The notes: generated by a model not told the origin, from the sequence alone. 64,000 nucleotides of DNA from Gallaecimonas mangrovi (GCF_003367375.1 NZ_CP031416.1:62001-126000); one strand, 5' to 3'; shown: positions 44,736 to 53,047, counted from the first letter of the stretch. Made by a program: numbers and translations.

Positions 44736-46202
44736 TTACGGCAGTGCAATTCCTCGGCGGGCAAAACGCTTGTTAAAGCGGTGTGATGCCGCAAAAAACA
44801 GCACCCCAAAAATAAGCGAGGCCAGCGCCAGGTAGGAATAAAAGTGGGTGTAAATCGGCAGCGTTAATTGTGGTGCTACTTTTTTCTCTGGCAAAGCGAC
44901 GAAGTCACTGAGCTTGCCAGATACCAGGTTGGCCAGCGAGACCACCAGATAGAACACACCCATGGCAAAGGCCATCATTTCCATTTCGCAATAGAGCGAA
45001 ATCATCGACAGGCCGATGGCGCTTATCAGTAGCTCCGAAATGGTCAGTGTGAAGTACGCCAGGCCAACAAAGTTGCCGCTGACCAAGCCGTTGTGTTCGG
45101 AAAAACCCGACAGGTACAAAAAGAAGATACCCAGTGCGCCCAACAGCAAGCCCGCCGAAAACTGGTAAGGGATATTGAACTGCGGGAAGCGCTTGTAGAT
45201 TTTCGAAATAAAGCTGCCAATTAAAATAATGGCAATGGGGTTAATCAGCTGGAATGACGCCGGATACAGGGTAAAGCCCAGCAGTTTGTGGTCGGAATTG
45301 TTCTTGGTGAACAGAATGAGGCTGGTGTTCATTTGCGCGTAGAGCACAAAGAAGGCAAATACCGCTAACAGCAGGTAAATAGACAACATCTGTTTGGAAC
45401 GGATCTCACCGCTCAAATTCAGGGTCTTCAGCAAATAAACCAGCAAGGTCACCACGATAGCAGCGCCGATCAGGTAGAACGACAGATGTGCGTGGGAGAA
45501 CAGGAAGCAGGTAACAAAGTAAGCCACCGCACAATAAAGCACTAAAATGCCGAGCTTTTTCATGCCAATAGGCATGGCATCTTCGCCGTGCATTACATCG
45601 TCGTAGAGCTTACGGCGCAGGGCAAAGTTGAGCCAGGCAATAAACTTGCCGACAAAGGCCACCAAAAATACCGACATCGGGCCAAAGCTTGAATGCAATA
45701 GATAAGGGGCTAAGCCAATACCCAACATTGAGCCCACGTTAATGGTGATGTAGTACACCGTCATCGCGCGCTTGGATGAATGCTCGTCGTCTTTGAAGAT
45801 ACGGCCAATCAGCGCTGACGCTGTACCCATGTACAAAGAGCTGCCCAAAGGCACCAGCGCATAAGCGAGGAAAAAGGCTTGGCGCATATTGCCGGTAAAG
45901 GCATGGGTGCTAATCACCAGGGCCAGAAAACCAAAGGCCAGAATACAGGCGCCGTAGCTCATGGCGCGCCTGACTCCCAGCACTTTATCCGCAAGGTATC
46001 CGCCGACAACTGGCAGTATGTAACCCATGGCTTGCACCACGCCGTAAAGCATATAGGCGTCATGGTCGTTCAGGCCAAGGCCAGACTGGGCCACTGGCAT
46101 GGTGAGAAAAACAATGAGGATACCGGCAAAGGTATAGCTGGCGAACATACTCCAGAAGGTCATGCTGGCGATGTTCAAAAGTTGCTTTGTTTTAATGTTC
46201 AT
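44736..46202 (-). CDS. POT/PTR2-family transporter with atypical first helix
   Basis: 488 aa with about 12-14 membrane helices. Family features: GGYLADKVLGVRRAM after TM2, YYITINVGSMLG (the FYxxINxG motif, about residues 160-171), FFVLYAQMNTSLILF in TM7, and TISELLISAIGLSMISLYCE in TM10. The TM1 proton-coupling motif ExxERF is missing: the aligned stretch reads FWSMFASYTFAG. So di/tripeptide transport with the usual coupling is doubtful; another substrate is likely. A CRP-like site lies about 105-120 bases upstream. Adjacent to a lyase and DcuC carrier in the same direction. Confidence 0.85.
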   Translation of the reverse strand: MNIKTKQLLNIASMTFWSMFASYTFAGILIVFLTMPVAQSGLGLNDHDAYMLYGVVQAMGYILPVVGGYLADKVLGVRRAMSYGACILAFGFLALVISTHAFTGNMRQAFFLAYALVPLGSSLYMGTASALIGRIFKDDEHSSKRAMTVYYITINVGSMLGIGLAPYLLHSSFGPMSVFLVAFVGKFIAWLNFALRRKLYDDVMHGEDAMPIGMKKLGILVLYCAVAYFVTCFLFSHAHLSFYLIGAAIVVTLLVYLLKTLNLSGEIRSKQMLSIYLLLAVFAFFVLYAQMNTSLILFTKNNSDHKLLGFTLYPASFQLINPIAIILIGSFISKIYKRFPQFNIPYQFSAGLLLGALGIFFLYLSGFSEHNGLVSGNFVGLAYFTLTISELLISAIGLSMISLYCEMEMMAFAMGVFYLVVSLANLVSGKLSDFVALPEKKVAPQLTLPIYTHFYSYLALASLIFGVLFFAASHRFNKRFARRGIALP

Positions 46203-46307
46203 GGGTACTGCCGTAGAAAAAGCTCAACCCCGTTGTGGGAGCGCTGCGAGCGAAGCGCAGCAAATTGGGTGGAAGCCGCATAAAAGACAACCATTCACGG
46301 CAGCTAA

Positions 46308-46323
46308 AGTGATCTTGATCACA
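46308..46323. promoter_or_regulatory. CRP-like binding site upstream of POT gene
   Basis: AGTGATCTTGATCACA, on the minus strand TGTGATCAAGATCACT, which matches the CRP consensus TGTGA-N6-TCACA except the last base. Centre about 113 bases upstream of the POT start codon. Suggests cAMP-CRP activation, as for catabolic genes. Confidence 0.65.
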
Positions 46324-46354
46324 TAAAAATGGGGCTTTTAATGAAAAACCCCAT
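46324..46354 (-). terminator. Terminator after the lyase gene
   Basis: Minus strand ATGGGG/CCCCAT stem (46349-46354, 46329-46334) with AT-rich loop, then ATTTTTAT. Separates dcuC-lyase from the POT gene. Confidence 0.65.
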
Positions 46355-46420
46355 AAAAAATAACCTGCCGTTAAAAAACCTTAAAAGACGCGAAAAGGGC
46401 GTTAATTGAGCACTTTTTCG

Positions 46421-47788
46421 TTAATCGAGTAAAACTTTGGCAAAGGCCAGCGCTTCGTCAATTAAGGCGTCATTGGCGCCCAAATGGTTGGCGGGGTCGC
46501 AAGCGGCTTTTAGCTCGTCGTAACTGAAATACTGCATCAGCTCGGGAGACGTGAGCAAAATGTCTTCCAGCTGCATGCTGCTGTCTTGATGACGGGCAAT
46601 GGCTTCTTTGACCAGCCGGTAGCCTTGGTCGCGGCCTACCTTGTCGGCCACCTTCATCATTACCGACTCCGACATAATAAGGTGGCGGGAGGCTTTAAAG
46701 TTCTCTCGCATTTGCTCGCTATTAACGTGCAAGTGGGTAAGCATTTTTTCACCCCGGTGCAGGGCACCTGACACCGCCAGGCAAGACTCTGGCAGTAAGG
46801 ACCAGTCCAGCATTCGCGCAGCCGATGAGCGTACATCGGTTTGGTCTAGCATGTTGGGCGCACTGGACGCGTACATCCAACCCAGGCGAGCCATGGCTTG
46901 AATGCTGTTCGCTGCCCTGGGGTTGGCTTTATGGGGCATGGTGCTAGAGCCGCCGCCTTCTTCGCCTTCACGCAATTCAGCGATAGAGGCGCGGCTCATC
47001 AGCTCGACGTCGTTAGCGATACGCTGCAATGAGCCATGCACCAAGGCAAAAAACTGTATTACTTCCACCAAGCTGTCATGGCTGGCATTCCATTGGCCAA
47101 CCGGCCTTGGCAAACCCAGTTTGTCCAGTAACAGGTTGCGAATGGCAATACCGTTTGGGCCGGCAGATGACAGGTTGCCAATAGCGCTACCGTACATACC
47201 GGTGGTGGCTCTTGGGGTGATCTGGGCCAGGCGTTGGTAGTGGCGGCAAAATTCACTGAGGTAGCCGCTCACATGAAAGCCCCAGGTGCTGGGCGACGCA
47301 TCCTGAGCGTTGGTGCGGGCCACCATCAGGGTATGGCGGTGGGTATTTGCCATGGCTGCCAGCTGTTTTATCACCTGCTGCAGCTGCATTTTGATAAGCG
47401 CTAAGGCCTTAGCTAAGCGCATGGCCTGGCCGCTATCGAGTAAATCTTGGGTGGTACTGCCCCAGTGCAGGTAGTGCTTTACTTGCTCGTTACCGGCGGC
47501 GGCAACTTGGTCAACCACCGGTTTGACGGCCATACCCACCTTGCGGGTGTCGTCGGCGAGCTGCTGCCAGTCGATGTGTTCAAGGCGGGCTGCCTTGGCA
47601 ATGGCGTCTGCCGCAGCTTGCGGTATCACCCCAAGCTGGGCCTGCGCCGATGCCAGCGCAATTTCGTAATCTAACCAGGCTTGTACCATGGCCGTATCAG
47701 ACCAAAGCTCGTGCATTGGCGGGTAGCTAAACAAGGGTGAGTACACCGCGGAATCAAAAATAGACACATTAAGTGACGGCACGGACAT
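46421..47788 (-). CDS. Fumarase/aspartase-superfamily lyase (PurB/PcaB-like)
   Basis: 455 aa. Superfamily signature GGGSSTMPHKANPRAAN (about residues 280-296) with the flexible catalytic loop serine, conserved HWGSTTQDLLDSGQAMRLA near 107-125 and DASPSTWGFHVSGYL near 165. The lineage looks like the class II lyases related to 3-carboxymuconate cycloisomerase and adenylosuccinate lyase, but the neighbours are not purine or protocatechuate genes. Most members eliminate an amine or alcohol from a C4-dicarboxylate and release fumarate; the adjacent DcuC carrier fits such a substrate. Starts three bases after the dcuC stop, with GGGAG in the dcuC end. True substrate unknown. Confidence 0.88.
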   Translation of the reverse strand: MSVPSLNVSIFDSAVYSPLFSYPPMHELWSDTAMVQAWLDYEIALASAQAQLGVIPQAAADAIAKAARLEHIDWQQLADDTRKVGMAVKPVVDQVAAAGNEQVKHYLHWGSTTQDLLDSGQAMRLAKALALIKMQLQQVIKQLAAMANTHRHTLMVARTNAQDASPSTWGFHVSGYLSEFCRHYQRLAQITPRATTGMYGSAIGNLSSAGPNGIAIRNLLLDKLGLPRPVGQWNASHDSLVEVIQFFALVHGSLQRIANDVELMSRASIAELREGEEGGGSSTMPHKANPRAANSIQAMARLGWMYASSAPNMLDQTDVRSSAARMLDWSLLPESCLAVSGALHRGEKMLTHLHVNSEQMRENFKASRHLIMSESVMMKVADKVGRDQGYRLVKEAIARHQDSSMQLEDILLTSPELMQYFSYDELKAACDPANHLGANDALIDEALAFAKVLLD

Positions 47789-47790
47789 GC

Positions 47791-49152
47791 TCAGACTCCC
47801 AGACTACACAAAATAATGAGGGTTAAAATACCGCCAATCATTGGCAGGGCGGTACGTTTGACCAAATCCATAGGGGAAATGTCAGCCACCCCCGCGCAAG
47901 CGATCACGACACCTGAAACCGGCGAAAATGAGCGGAACAGGCCCGCAGCCAGCTGCATTGGCATGGCGATAACGGCGGTGCTCACCCCAGCTTGGGCAGC
48001 AACCCCTGGGGCCAGGCTTGAGAAACTAAAGAAGGCGGCGTTGCCGGAGCCGGACAAAATCGCGGTGACGCCGATAATGGCAATCAGCACAATAGTGATG
48101 GCCAGATAACCAAAGCCTAAATGCTGCGAGGTCGACAATAACAGGTCGATAAAGCCCATGGCTTTAAGGCCCGCCACAAAGGTTTGGGCGGCGATAATAA
48201 GAGATACCACCGACGCAAAAATGGCGCCCATACCTTGCAGGTAAACCGACAGCGACTGTGCAACTGCCTTGCCGTCACGCTGGTAGAGGTACTGGCAGAT
48301 CATGGAAATGAACAGGCTCAGGAACATGGCGGTTATCACGTCCATGTGGATGGAGGCCACCGCATATTTGCTGAAGGTCAGCAGCAGCGCCAAGGGCAAT
48401 ATCGGCAGAATGGCGAACCAATTAGGTGATGCCTTTTTATCCTCTTTATCCACATTAACGGCTTTAAGATTACCGAGCTTAGAGTCGCGTTTATCAAAAT
48501 AAGCCTGCGACACATAATGCAGCAGCGCGATGACAATCATCACCACCGGTGCATAGGCAAGCTGGTGCTGCACAAAGTAGGTGGCGGCATCGATGCCAAT
48601 CACATCAGCCGCTTTGTTAGAAGCGCCAGAGGCGGGCCCTAAATCCAGGCAGGCGGTGGTGGCAATAACCGCGGCGGCACTGGCCGGTGAACAGCCGACG
48701 TTAACGAGAACGGGATATAGTGCCACCAGCAACAGCATGGCCAAGCCCACGGCGCTGGGAATAAAAATGTTCAGTACCTGGCCTAGCAAGTAGGTCAGAG
48801 ACAAAATCACATAGGGATTTTTGATGTAAGACAGCGGCTTGGTGGTCACTCTGACCATGGCATCGGACGCGCCGATATGGTTCATGTATTTAGAAAAGCC
48901 GCCCACTGACATGATGATAAGCCCCAAGTTACCCAAGGTAGTGGAGCTAAAGTATTTAATAATAAGGAAAAGATCGATCACTTGGCTGCCGGATGAAGCG
49001 AGGCCCTTAGGCAGGAAACCGCTATGGCCGAATAACTCTCCTAACGCCATCATTAAAAGGCCGGTTAAAAAGAGCACCGCGGAGGTGTGATACTTTTTTA
49101 TAACTAAGTAACCCGCGCCGATGACGATGGGGACCGAGAGTAGTGCAATCAT
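47791..49152 (-). CDS. DcuC-family C4-dicarboxylate transporter
   Basis: 453 aa with about 12-14 membrane helices. DcuC family motifs: VNVGCSPASAAAVIATTACLDLGPASGASNKAAD (about 148-180), AILSGSGNAAFFSFSSLAPGVA near 360 and the C-terminal RSFSPVSGVVIACAGVADISPMDLVKRTALPMIGG. E. coli DcuC exports succinate and takes up fumarate or aspartate. Operon with the lyase; GGAAT precedes ATG 49152. Promoter region carries the palindrome at 49244. Confidence 0.92.
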   Translation of the reverse strand: MIALLSVPIVIGAGYLVIKKYHTSAVLFLTGLLMMALGELFGHSGFLPKGLASSGSQVIDLFLIIKYFSSTTLGNLGLIIMSVGGFSKYMNHIGASDAMVRVTTKPLSYIKNPYVILSLTYLLGQVLNIFIPSAVGLAMLLLVALYPVLVNVGCSPASAAAVIATTACLDLGPASGASNKAADVIGIDAATYFVQHQLAYAPVVMIVIALLHYVSQAYFDKRDSKLGNLKAVNVDKEDKKASPNWFAILPILPLALLLTFSKYAVASIHMDVITAMFLSLFISMICQYLYQRDGKAVAQSLSVYLQGMGAIFASVVSLIIAAQTFVAGLKAMGFIDLLLSTSQHLGFGYLAITIVLIAIIGVTAILSGSGNAAFFSFSSLAPGVAAQAGVSTAVIAMPMQLAAGLFRSFSPVSGVVIACAGVADISPMDLVKRTALPMIGGILTLIILCSLGV

Positions 49153-49243
49153 CTTTATTCCTTAGAAGGCGATGTTTTGTTATAACTGCGGTTCGAGATT
49201 TTCTGCTTTTCCGATTCTGCCCTGCTCTTATGGATTGGAGAAC

Positions 49244-49260
49244 GGGAAATCTTTCTTCCC
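49244..49260. promoter_or_regulatory. 17-base palindrome GGGAA-N7-TTCCC, proposed operator
   Basis: GGGAAATCTTTCTTCCC, 40 bases before the regulator ATG and about 90 bases upstream of dcuC. Same half-sites and spacing as the two sites before the porin gene. Proposed binding site of the RpiR-type regulator encoded next to it; inference from shared occurrence. Confidence 0.6.
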
Positions 49261-49299
49261 AAAATACAATACTAAAAACCACCTGAAAAAGAGGTACTT

Positions 49300-50166
49300 A
49301 TGCCAGATGCAGAAGTCCTGAATCTTGCAGATTACAAAGAAAAGGTGGCCCTACTGCAGCATCTACCCGAATCAGAACTGAAGGTTGCCGGTTATATCGA
49401 GCGGATCTTCAAGGAATTGTCCTATTACGGGATCACTGATATTGCCAATACTTGTGGGGTCAGTAAGGCAACCATTGGCCGTTTTCTTAATAAAATCGGA
49501 TTTTTAGGTTATACCCGGTTTAAAATTGCCGTTGTTAATTCATTGGAAACAGCGCGACATCCCTACCCGTTAGAAGCGGCCAATAATGGGATGGAAATAG
49601 AAAATGAACCGATGTTCGACTCCCACATCCATGATGTGGTTAACAATCTCTATGACTCTTCGGAAAGCATCTCTGCTCAAGACTTTGATGAGGCTGCCAG
49701 CCACTTAGCTGACGGCTCGCGTAGCCTCTACATCATTGGCCCGGCATCAAGCGGTGCGCTGGCAGTCTACTTTTCGACCTTTATCCGCTATGTGCGCCCT
49801 GACGTACACCGGCTGTCACTGGACACCTCTTTTTTACCGCATAACTTATTAGACGTTGATGAAAATAGCGTTTTATTTGTGGTGTCGTTTTACCGCTTTA
49901 ATGTTGAAGCGGCAAAAATTACCAAGTGGTTTAAAAAGAAAGGGGCAACGGTCATTGTATTAAGTAATACTCAGGCAAATCCCTATAGCCCTTATAGTGA
50001 TATTGAGTTAATTGTTGCCAGTAAAACGCGCAGTATATTTCAAAGCCGGAGTAGTGGTTTAGTTTTAATTGAAGCATTGCTGCGAAAAATAGCTCAACAG
50101 AATTTAAATAAAGAAAGAATGGAATCACTGGAAGAGCTATTTGGCGAATTTAATACCTTTCCATAA
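49300..50166 (+). CDS. MurR/RpiR-family regulator with SIS domain
   Basis: 288 aa. N-terminal RpiR-type helix-turn-helix (about 12-75; LPESELKVAGYIERIFKELSYYGITDIANTCGVSKATIGRFLNKIGF) and a C-terminal SIS sugar-phosphate-isomerase-like domain (about 125-260; LYIIGPASSGALAVYFSTFIRYV, NSVLFVVSFYR). SIS domains mostly bind phosphosugars; here the neighbours point to a C4-dicarboxylate-linked compound. GAGG precedes ATG. Divergent from dcuC-lyase with the palindrome between; probably their regulator. Confidence 0.9.
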   Translation: MPDAEVLNLADYKEKVALLQHLPESELKVAGYIERIFKELSYYGITDIANTCGVSKATIGRFLNKIGFLGYTRFKIAVVNSLETARHPYPLEAANNGMEIENEPMFDSHIHDVVNNLYDSSESISAQDFDEAASHLADGSRSLYIIGPASSGALAVYFSTFIRYVRPDVHRLSLDTSFLPHNLLDVDENSVLFVVSFYRFNVEAAKITKWFKKKGATVIVLSNTQANPYSPYSDIELIVASKTRSIFQSRSSGLVLIEALLRKIAQQNLNKERMESLEELFGEFNTFP

Positions 50167-50171
50167 ATAAA

Positions 50172-50200
50172 AAGGGCCCCAATTAAATTTGGGGCCAATA
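50172..50200 (-). terminator. Terminator of the porin-hydrolase-MORN operon
   Basis: GGCCCCAA/TTGGGGCC stem (50175-50182, 50189-50196); minus strand continues CCCTTTTTATTTA. No T tract in the plus direction. Confidence 0.75.
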
Positions 50201-50226
50201 CCACTTACAGAAACAATTAACTTTCT

Positions 50227-50928
50227 TTAGTCTTTTAACCAGTAAGGGTGCAATCCTTTTGCATCAGTTACCTTAGCAACCTGTTTGCCATTTTTATATT
50301 CAATGGCATATACCGGCAAATCATGGCGGTATTGTACTTCGGTAATTAACTGGCCTTGCTCGTTGTAGATTTTGCGCATTCCTTCACGCGACGAGTGCGA
50401 GTAGGGAAGGGTTTGCATGACCTTGCCATTCTTGAAGTAGTCGGTGCGGGTACCGGTACGCTGGCCTTTGTGGTCATGCTCAATATGGCTTTTCACCTCA
50501 CCACTGCGGTAGTAGTCCACCTCTTCGGTATTACGGGCGCGGCCGCGCTCGTAAGTGGTGGTCATTTTCAGTTTGCCGTTATCCCAATACTCTTTTAGCG
50601 GGCCGGTCAATTTACCTTTTTTGTTATAGGTAATTTCCAGGCGCACTTGGCCATTTTCAAAATACTGCACGTATTTTCCGTATGGCTTGTTGTGGCGATA
50701 TTCGCCCTTGGATAACAACTTACCGCTTGGGTAATACGCTATTTCTTCACCATTTCGTGAATGTTTTTTACCGGTTACGCCAACGACAACTTTTACTTGG
50801 CCGCCGGGGTAATAGGTGGTTTCTTTTCCGTTAGCGTAAGTTGGTGCGCCTAAGGTGTAGTCATTGGCCAAGACCGAACTTGACCCCAACACCAACAGCG
50901 AGGCAATAAGCAGATTACTTGCTTTCAT
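50227..50928 (-). CDS. Exported MORN/YwqK-type repeat protein
   Basis: 233 aa. Signal peptide ending SVLA; mature part made of about seven repeats with the pattern YY.sGkv...y..g...G (e.g. YYPSGKLLSKGEYRHNKP, YFENGQVRLEITYNKKG, YWDNGKLKMTTTYERGR), as in YwqK-like/MORN_2 repeat proteins. Likely periplasmic or surface protein-protein or glycan contact role; no enzyme motif. ATG 50928 has GGGTG upstream; GTG 50937 is the alternative. Overlaps the end of the hydrolase gene. Third gene of the porin operon. Confidence 0.82.
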   Translation of the reverse strand: MKASNLLIASLLVLGSSSVLANDYTLGAPTYANGKETTYYPGGQVKVVVGVTGKKHSRNGEEIAYYPSGKLLSKGEYRHNKPYGKYVQYFENGQVRLEITYNKKGKLTGPLKEYWDNGKLKMTTTYERGRARNTEEVDYYRSGEVKSHIEHDHKGQRTGTRTDYFKNGKVMQTLPYSHSSREGMRKIYNEQGQLITEVQYRHDLPVYAIEYKNGKQVAKVTDAKGLHPYWLKD

Positions 50929-51838
50929 TGACGTCACCCATAATCACTTTGATGGCATCTTGCTGAACGATGTAATTGTCATGTTCAGCACCTACGACGG
51001 TGTGCTCTTTCCAGTTAAACGGCGTTTTTAACTGTTTGGCGACGGCTTCGGCATATTTAAAGTAGTAATGCCCACGTTCAAAGCGTCCGTCGATACCGGT
51101 TCTGTTTGGCTCGGGAGCGTTACGGAACAGGTAATGGTTAAAGTCGTCGTCGTGGTCACCCAGCATCAAGGTGATAGGCAGTGCGAAGAAATGCTTTAAG
51201 GTTTCGGCATTAATGGCATCAACACCTTGGATGCTATAGGGCCATCTTTCATCGCGGGTGGGCAGGGTGTACCAGCCGGGGTTACCGACGATAGCCAGCT
51301 TAATGTCGGCCTGCGGGTAGAACATCAGCATGCGAATTAAAAACTGGCTGCCACCGCCGTGGCCATAGGCGTAGTAACGCTTGGCGTTGGTTTTCTCCCG
51401 GTGCTGGAAATCGGCAAAGATTTTATTGGGCAGCGTAAAGCTCCACTGATCTTTGGGATTAATCTGCTTGGGAACCACCTGGCCTTTCAGCTCGGCGCGG
51501 CTTACCGCGTGGTAGACGTTACCCAGGTTGTAGCCGTTGACGCTGGGATAGAGCCGGTTAGAAAACTCCGGCACCAGCAACATCAGGTTGTATTTTTCTG
51601 CCAGCGCTTTCCACTGGGCTGAGTATTCATCGGCATTGCGTTTACGGCCGTGAAACACAAACAGCACCGGGGTATTGGCGTTGTAATGGGAAGGCTTGTA
51701 ATACCAGATCTTCATCAACTGGCCGCCCTGCCCGGTGGACGCCGGCATGGTGAAATTGTAGGTGTGATAGCCCTGTTCCAGCGCAGCGTTCGCACCAAAC
51801 GAGCACAGTACCACCAACAAAGTGAGAAGATATTTCAT
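50915..51838 (-). CDS. Exported alpha/beta-hydrolase-fold protein lacking nucleophile Ser
   Basis: 307 aa. Signal peptide ending GANA, then a PHB-depolymerase/feruloyl esterase-like fold: PVLFVFHGRKRNADEYS (oxyanion side, about 57-73), nucleophile elbow YGHGGGSQFLIRM (158-170), acid-side LMLGDHDDDFNHY near 220, and His in VVGAEHDNYI near 285. In active relatives the elbow reads GHSxGG; here position 161 is Gly (codon GGC), so the usual nucleophile is lost. S164 is three residues on and not in the usual geometry. May bind rather than cut its ligand, or use another mechanism. Operon with the porin (15 bases) and the MORN protein. Confidence 0.82.
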   Translation of the reverse strand: MKYLLTLLVVLCSFGANAALEQGYHTYNFTMPASTGQGGQLMKIWYYKPSHYNANTPVLFVFHGRKRNADEYSAQWKALAEKYNLMLLVPEFSNRLYPSVNGYNLGNVYHAVSRAELKGQVVPKQINPKDQWSFTLPNKIFADFQHREKTNAKRYYAYGHGGGSQFLIRMLMFYPQADIKLAIVGNPGWYTLPTRDERWPYSIQGVDAINAETLKHFFALPITLMLGDHDDDFNHYLFRNAPEPNRTGIDGRFERGHYYFKYAEAVAKQLKTPFNWKEHTVVGAEHDNYIVQQDAIKVIMGDVNESK

Positions 51839-51853
51839 AAATCACCTTTGTGG

Positions 51854-52906
51854 TTAGAAGTAATAGCGAAGCCCAAGCAGGTAGCTGTTTTCGTCGTTCA
51901 CACGGTCACTTAGATAAGTCGCTGCCAGATACGTTTTTCTGGCCAGACGATACTCCAGCTCCATCCGCCAGTCTTCTTTCTTGCGGGTAACCGAGATCTC
52001 GCGGATAGACGAATAACCCAGGGTCATGGTGGTGCGGTTGGTAACGCTGTAGGCCAACATCGAGTCAAAACCGTTGAATTCACGCTTGGTGTAGTCAAAG
52101 TCGGTCAAGGTTTGGTGGTTGGCAGTAACACCCAGGTTCCAGTCGCCGTAGTACATGTCGAAACCGCCCATGTATTGGCGATGCTCACGCTCGTTTTCAT
52201 CGGCAATGCTATCGGCAGACGCTTTAAAGTCGCTATAAGCCAGAGCTGGGCTGAATTTAAAGTCGCCATTGCGGTAGTCGTAGCGGTAACTGGCCATGTT
52301 GCCGTAATCAACCCGGGCATCAGACTCGCCATTGCCCATCACCCGGGCAAATTCGAAGGTGTTATGGCCGTTGGTGTAGTTCCACTGCACGGTGGCGTCT
52401 TGGCGGTTAAAGCTGTAGGACTTGTCGACACGGCTAAGCAGGTAGCTATTGGTATCCGGGGTCCAGTTAATGTACTTGTAGGTGATTTTAATGACCTGCC
52501 ACAGCGGGTTTTGGGTACGGCCAATCAGTAAGTCACCGTATTTCTTGTTACTCAGGCCCAAATAGGCGTAACGCGGTGTCCAGGTGCCGTCGCTGCTGTG
52601 GGTGTCGTATTCCTCGGTGTTGGTTTGCCACTCATATTTGCCCACCACCTTGGTGCCTTCCAGGAAGGTGCCGTCAAGGCCGGTTAAGTAACGGGACATG
52701 GCAAAACCCAAACGGCCACCCATGCGGGCTTCGGCGCCGCTGTCTTCATCGCGGTTCCAACCGTTACCAATTTGCGCCTGCAAACGGCCATAAACATCGA
52801 GGGTGTTATCGGCATCTTTGTAGACGGTGGCGCCATAGCTCGTTGATGACATTGCGCTCAGGCCTAATGCCACTGCCAGGGAGGCAACTTTAATTTTTTT
52901 ATCCAT
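51854..52906 (-). CDS. Outer membrane porin (general porin fold)
   Basis: 350 aa. Signal peptide MDKKIKVASLAVALGLSAM ending near SYGA, mature N-terminus TLDVYGRLQAQIG as in Gram-negative trimeric porins, many alternating strands with aromatic girdles and a terminal Phe (LLGLRYYF) for BAM recognition. Acidic loops. ATG 52906 has AGGA seven bases upstream; a frame extending to 53047 would place extra 47 residues before the signal peptide and is rejected. First gene of the porin operon; upstream carries two copies of the proposed operator. Confidence 0.88.
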   Translation of the reverse strand: MDKKIKVASLAVALGLSAMSSTSYGATVYKDADNTLDVYGRLQAQIGNGWNRDEDSGAEARMGGRLGFAMSRYLTGLDGTFLEGTKVVGKYEWQTNTEEYDTHSSDGTWTPRYAYLGLSNKKYGDLLIGRTQNPLWQVIKITYKYINWTPDTNSYLLSRVDKSYSFNRQDATVQWNYTNGHNTFEFARVMGNGESDARVDYGNMASYRYDYRNGDFKFSPALAYSDFKASADSIADENEREHRQYMGGFDMYYGDWNLGVTANHQTLTDFDYTKREFNGFDSMLAYSVTNRTTMTLGYSSIREISVTRKKEDWRMELEYRLARKTYLAATYLSDRVNDENSYLLGLRYYF

Positions 52907-52994
52907 TGTGTGTTCCTGCTGTTTGGTTATTGCTGCGGGGGCTCTATTTTTCGGCCCCGGGCAGATTAAACGGCATTTCCAGCAAGAAACTGGC

Positions 52995-53011
52995 GGGAAA
53001 GCATGTTTCCC
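52995..53011. promoter_or_regulatory. Proposed operator, copy 1 before porin
   Basis: GGGAAAGCATGTTTCCC, half-sites GGGAAA/TTTCCC, same GGGAA-N7-TTCCC layout as at 49244. About 90 bases upstream of the porin ATG. Confidence 0.6.
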
Positions 53012-53018
53012 GGCGAGT

Positions 53019-53035
53019 GAGAAATGAACTTTCCC
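53019..53035. promoter_or_regulatory. Proposed operator, copy 2 before porin
   Basis: GAGAAATGAACTTTCCC, one mismatch to GGGAA-N7-TTCCC, 24 bases from copy 1 start to start (a little over two helical turns). Confidence 0.5.
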
Positions 53036-53047
53036 GGCAATAGCCAA

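Noticed and set aside
46243-46261. GCTGCG/CGCAGC hairpin as a REP-type mobile repeat
   Set aside because: Only one copy is seen in this window, so a repeat family cannot be supported.
46341-46409. Plus-strand 22-codon ORF starting MKNPIKNNLPLK
   Set aside because: It overlaps the terminator of the lyase gene and is only Lys/Asn-rich AT sequence.
52907-53047. Longer porin start at 53047
   Set aside because: It would put 47 residues before a clear signal peptide, and the proposed operators and AGGA ribosome binding site lie in this part.
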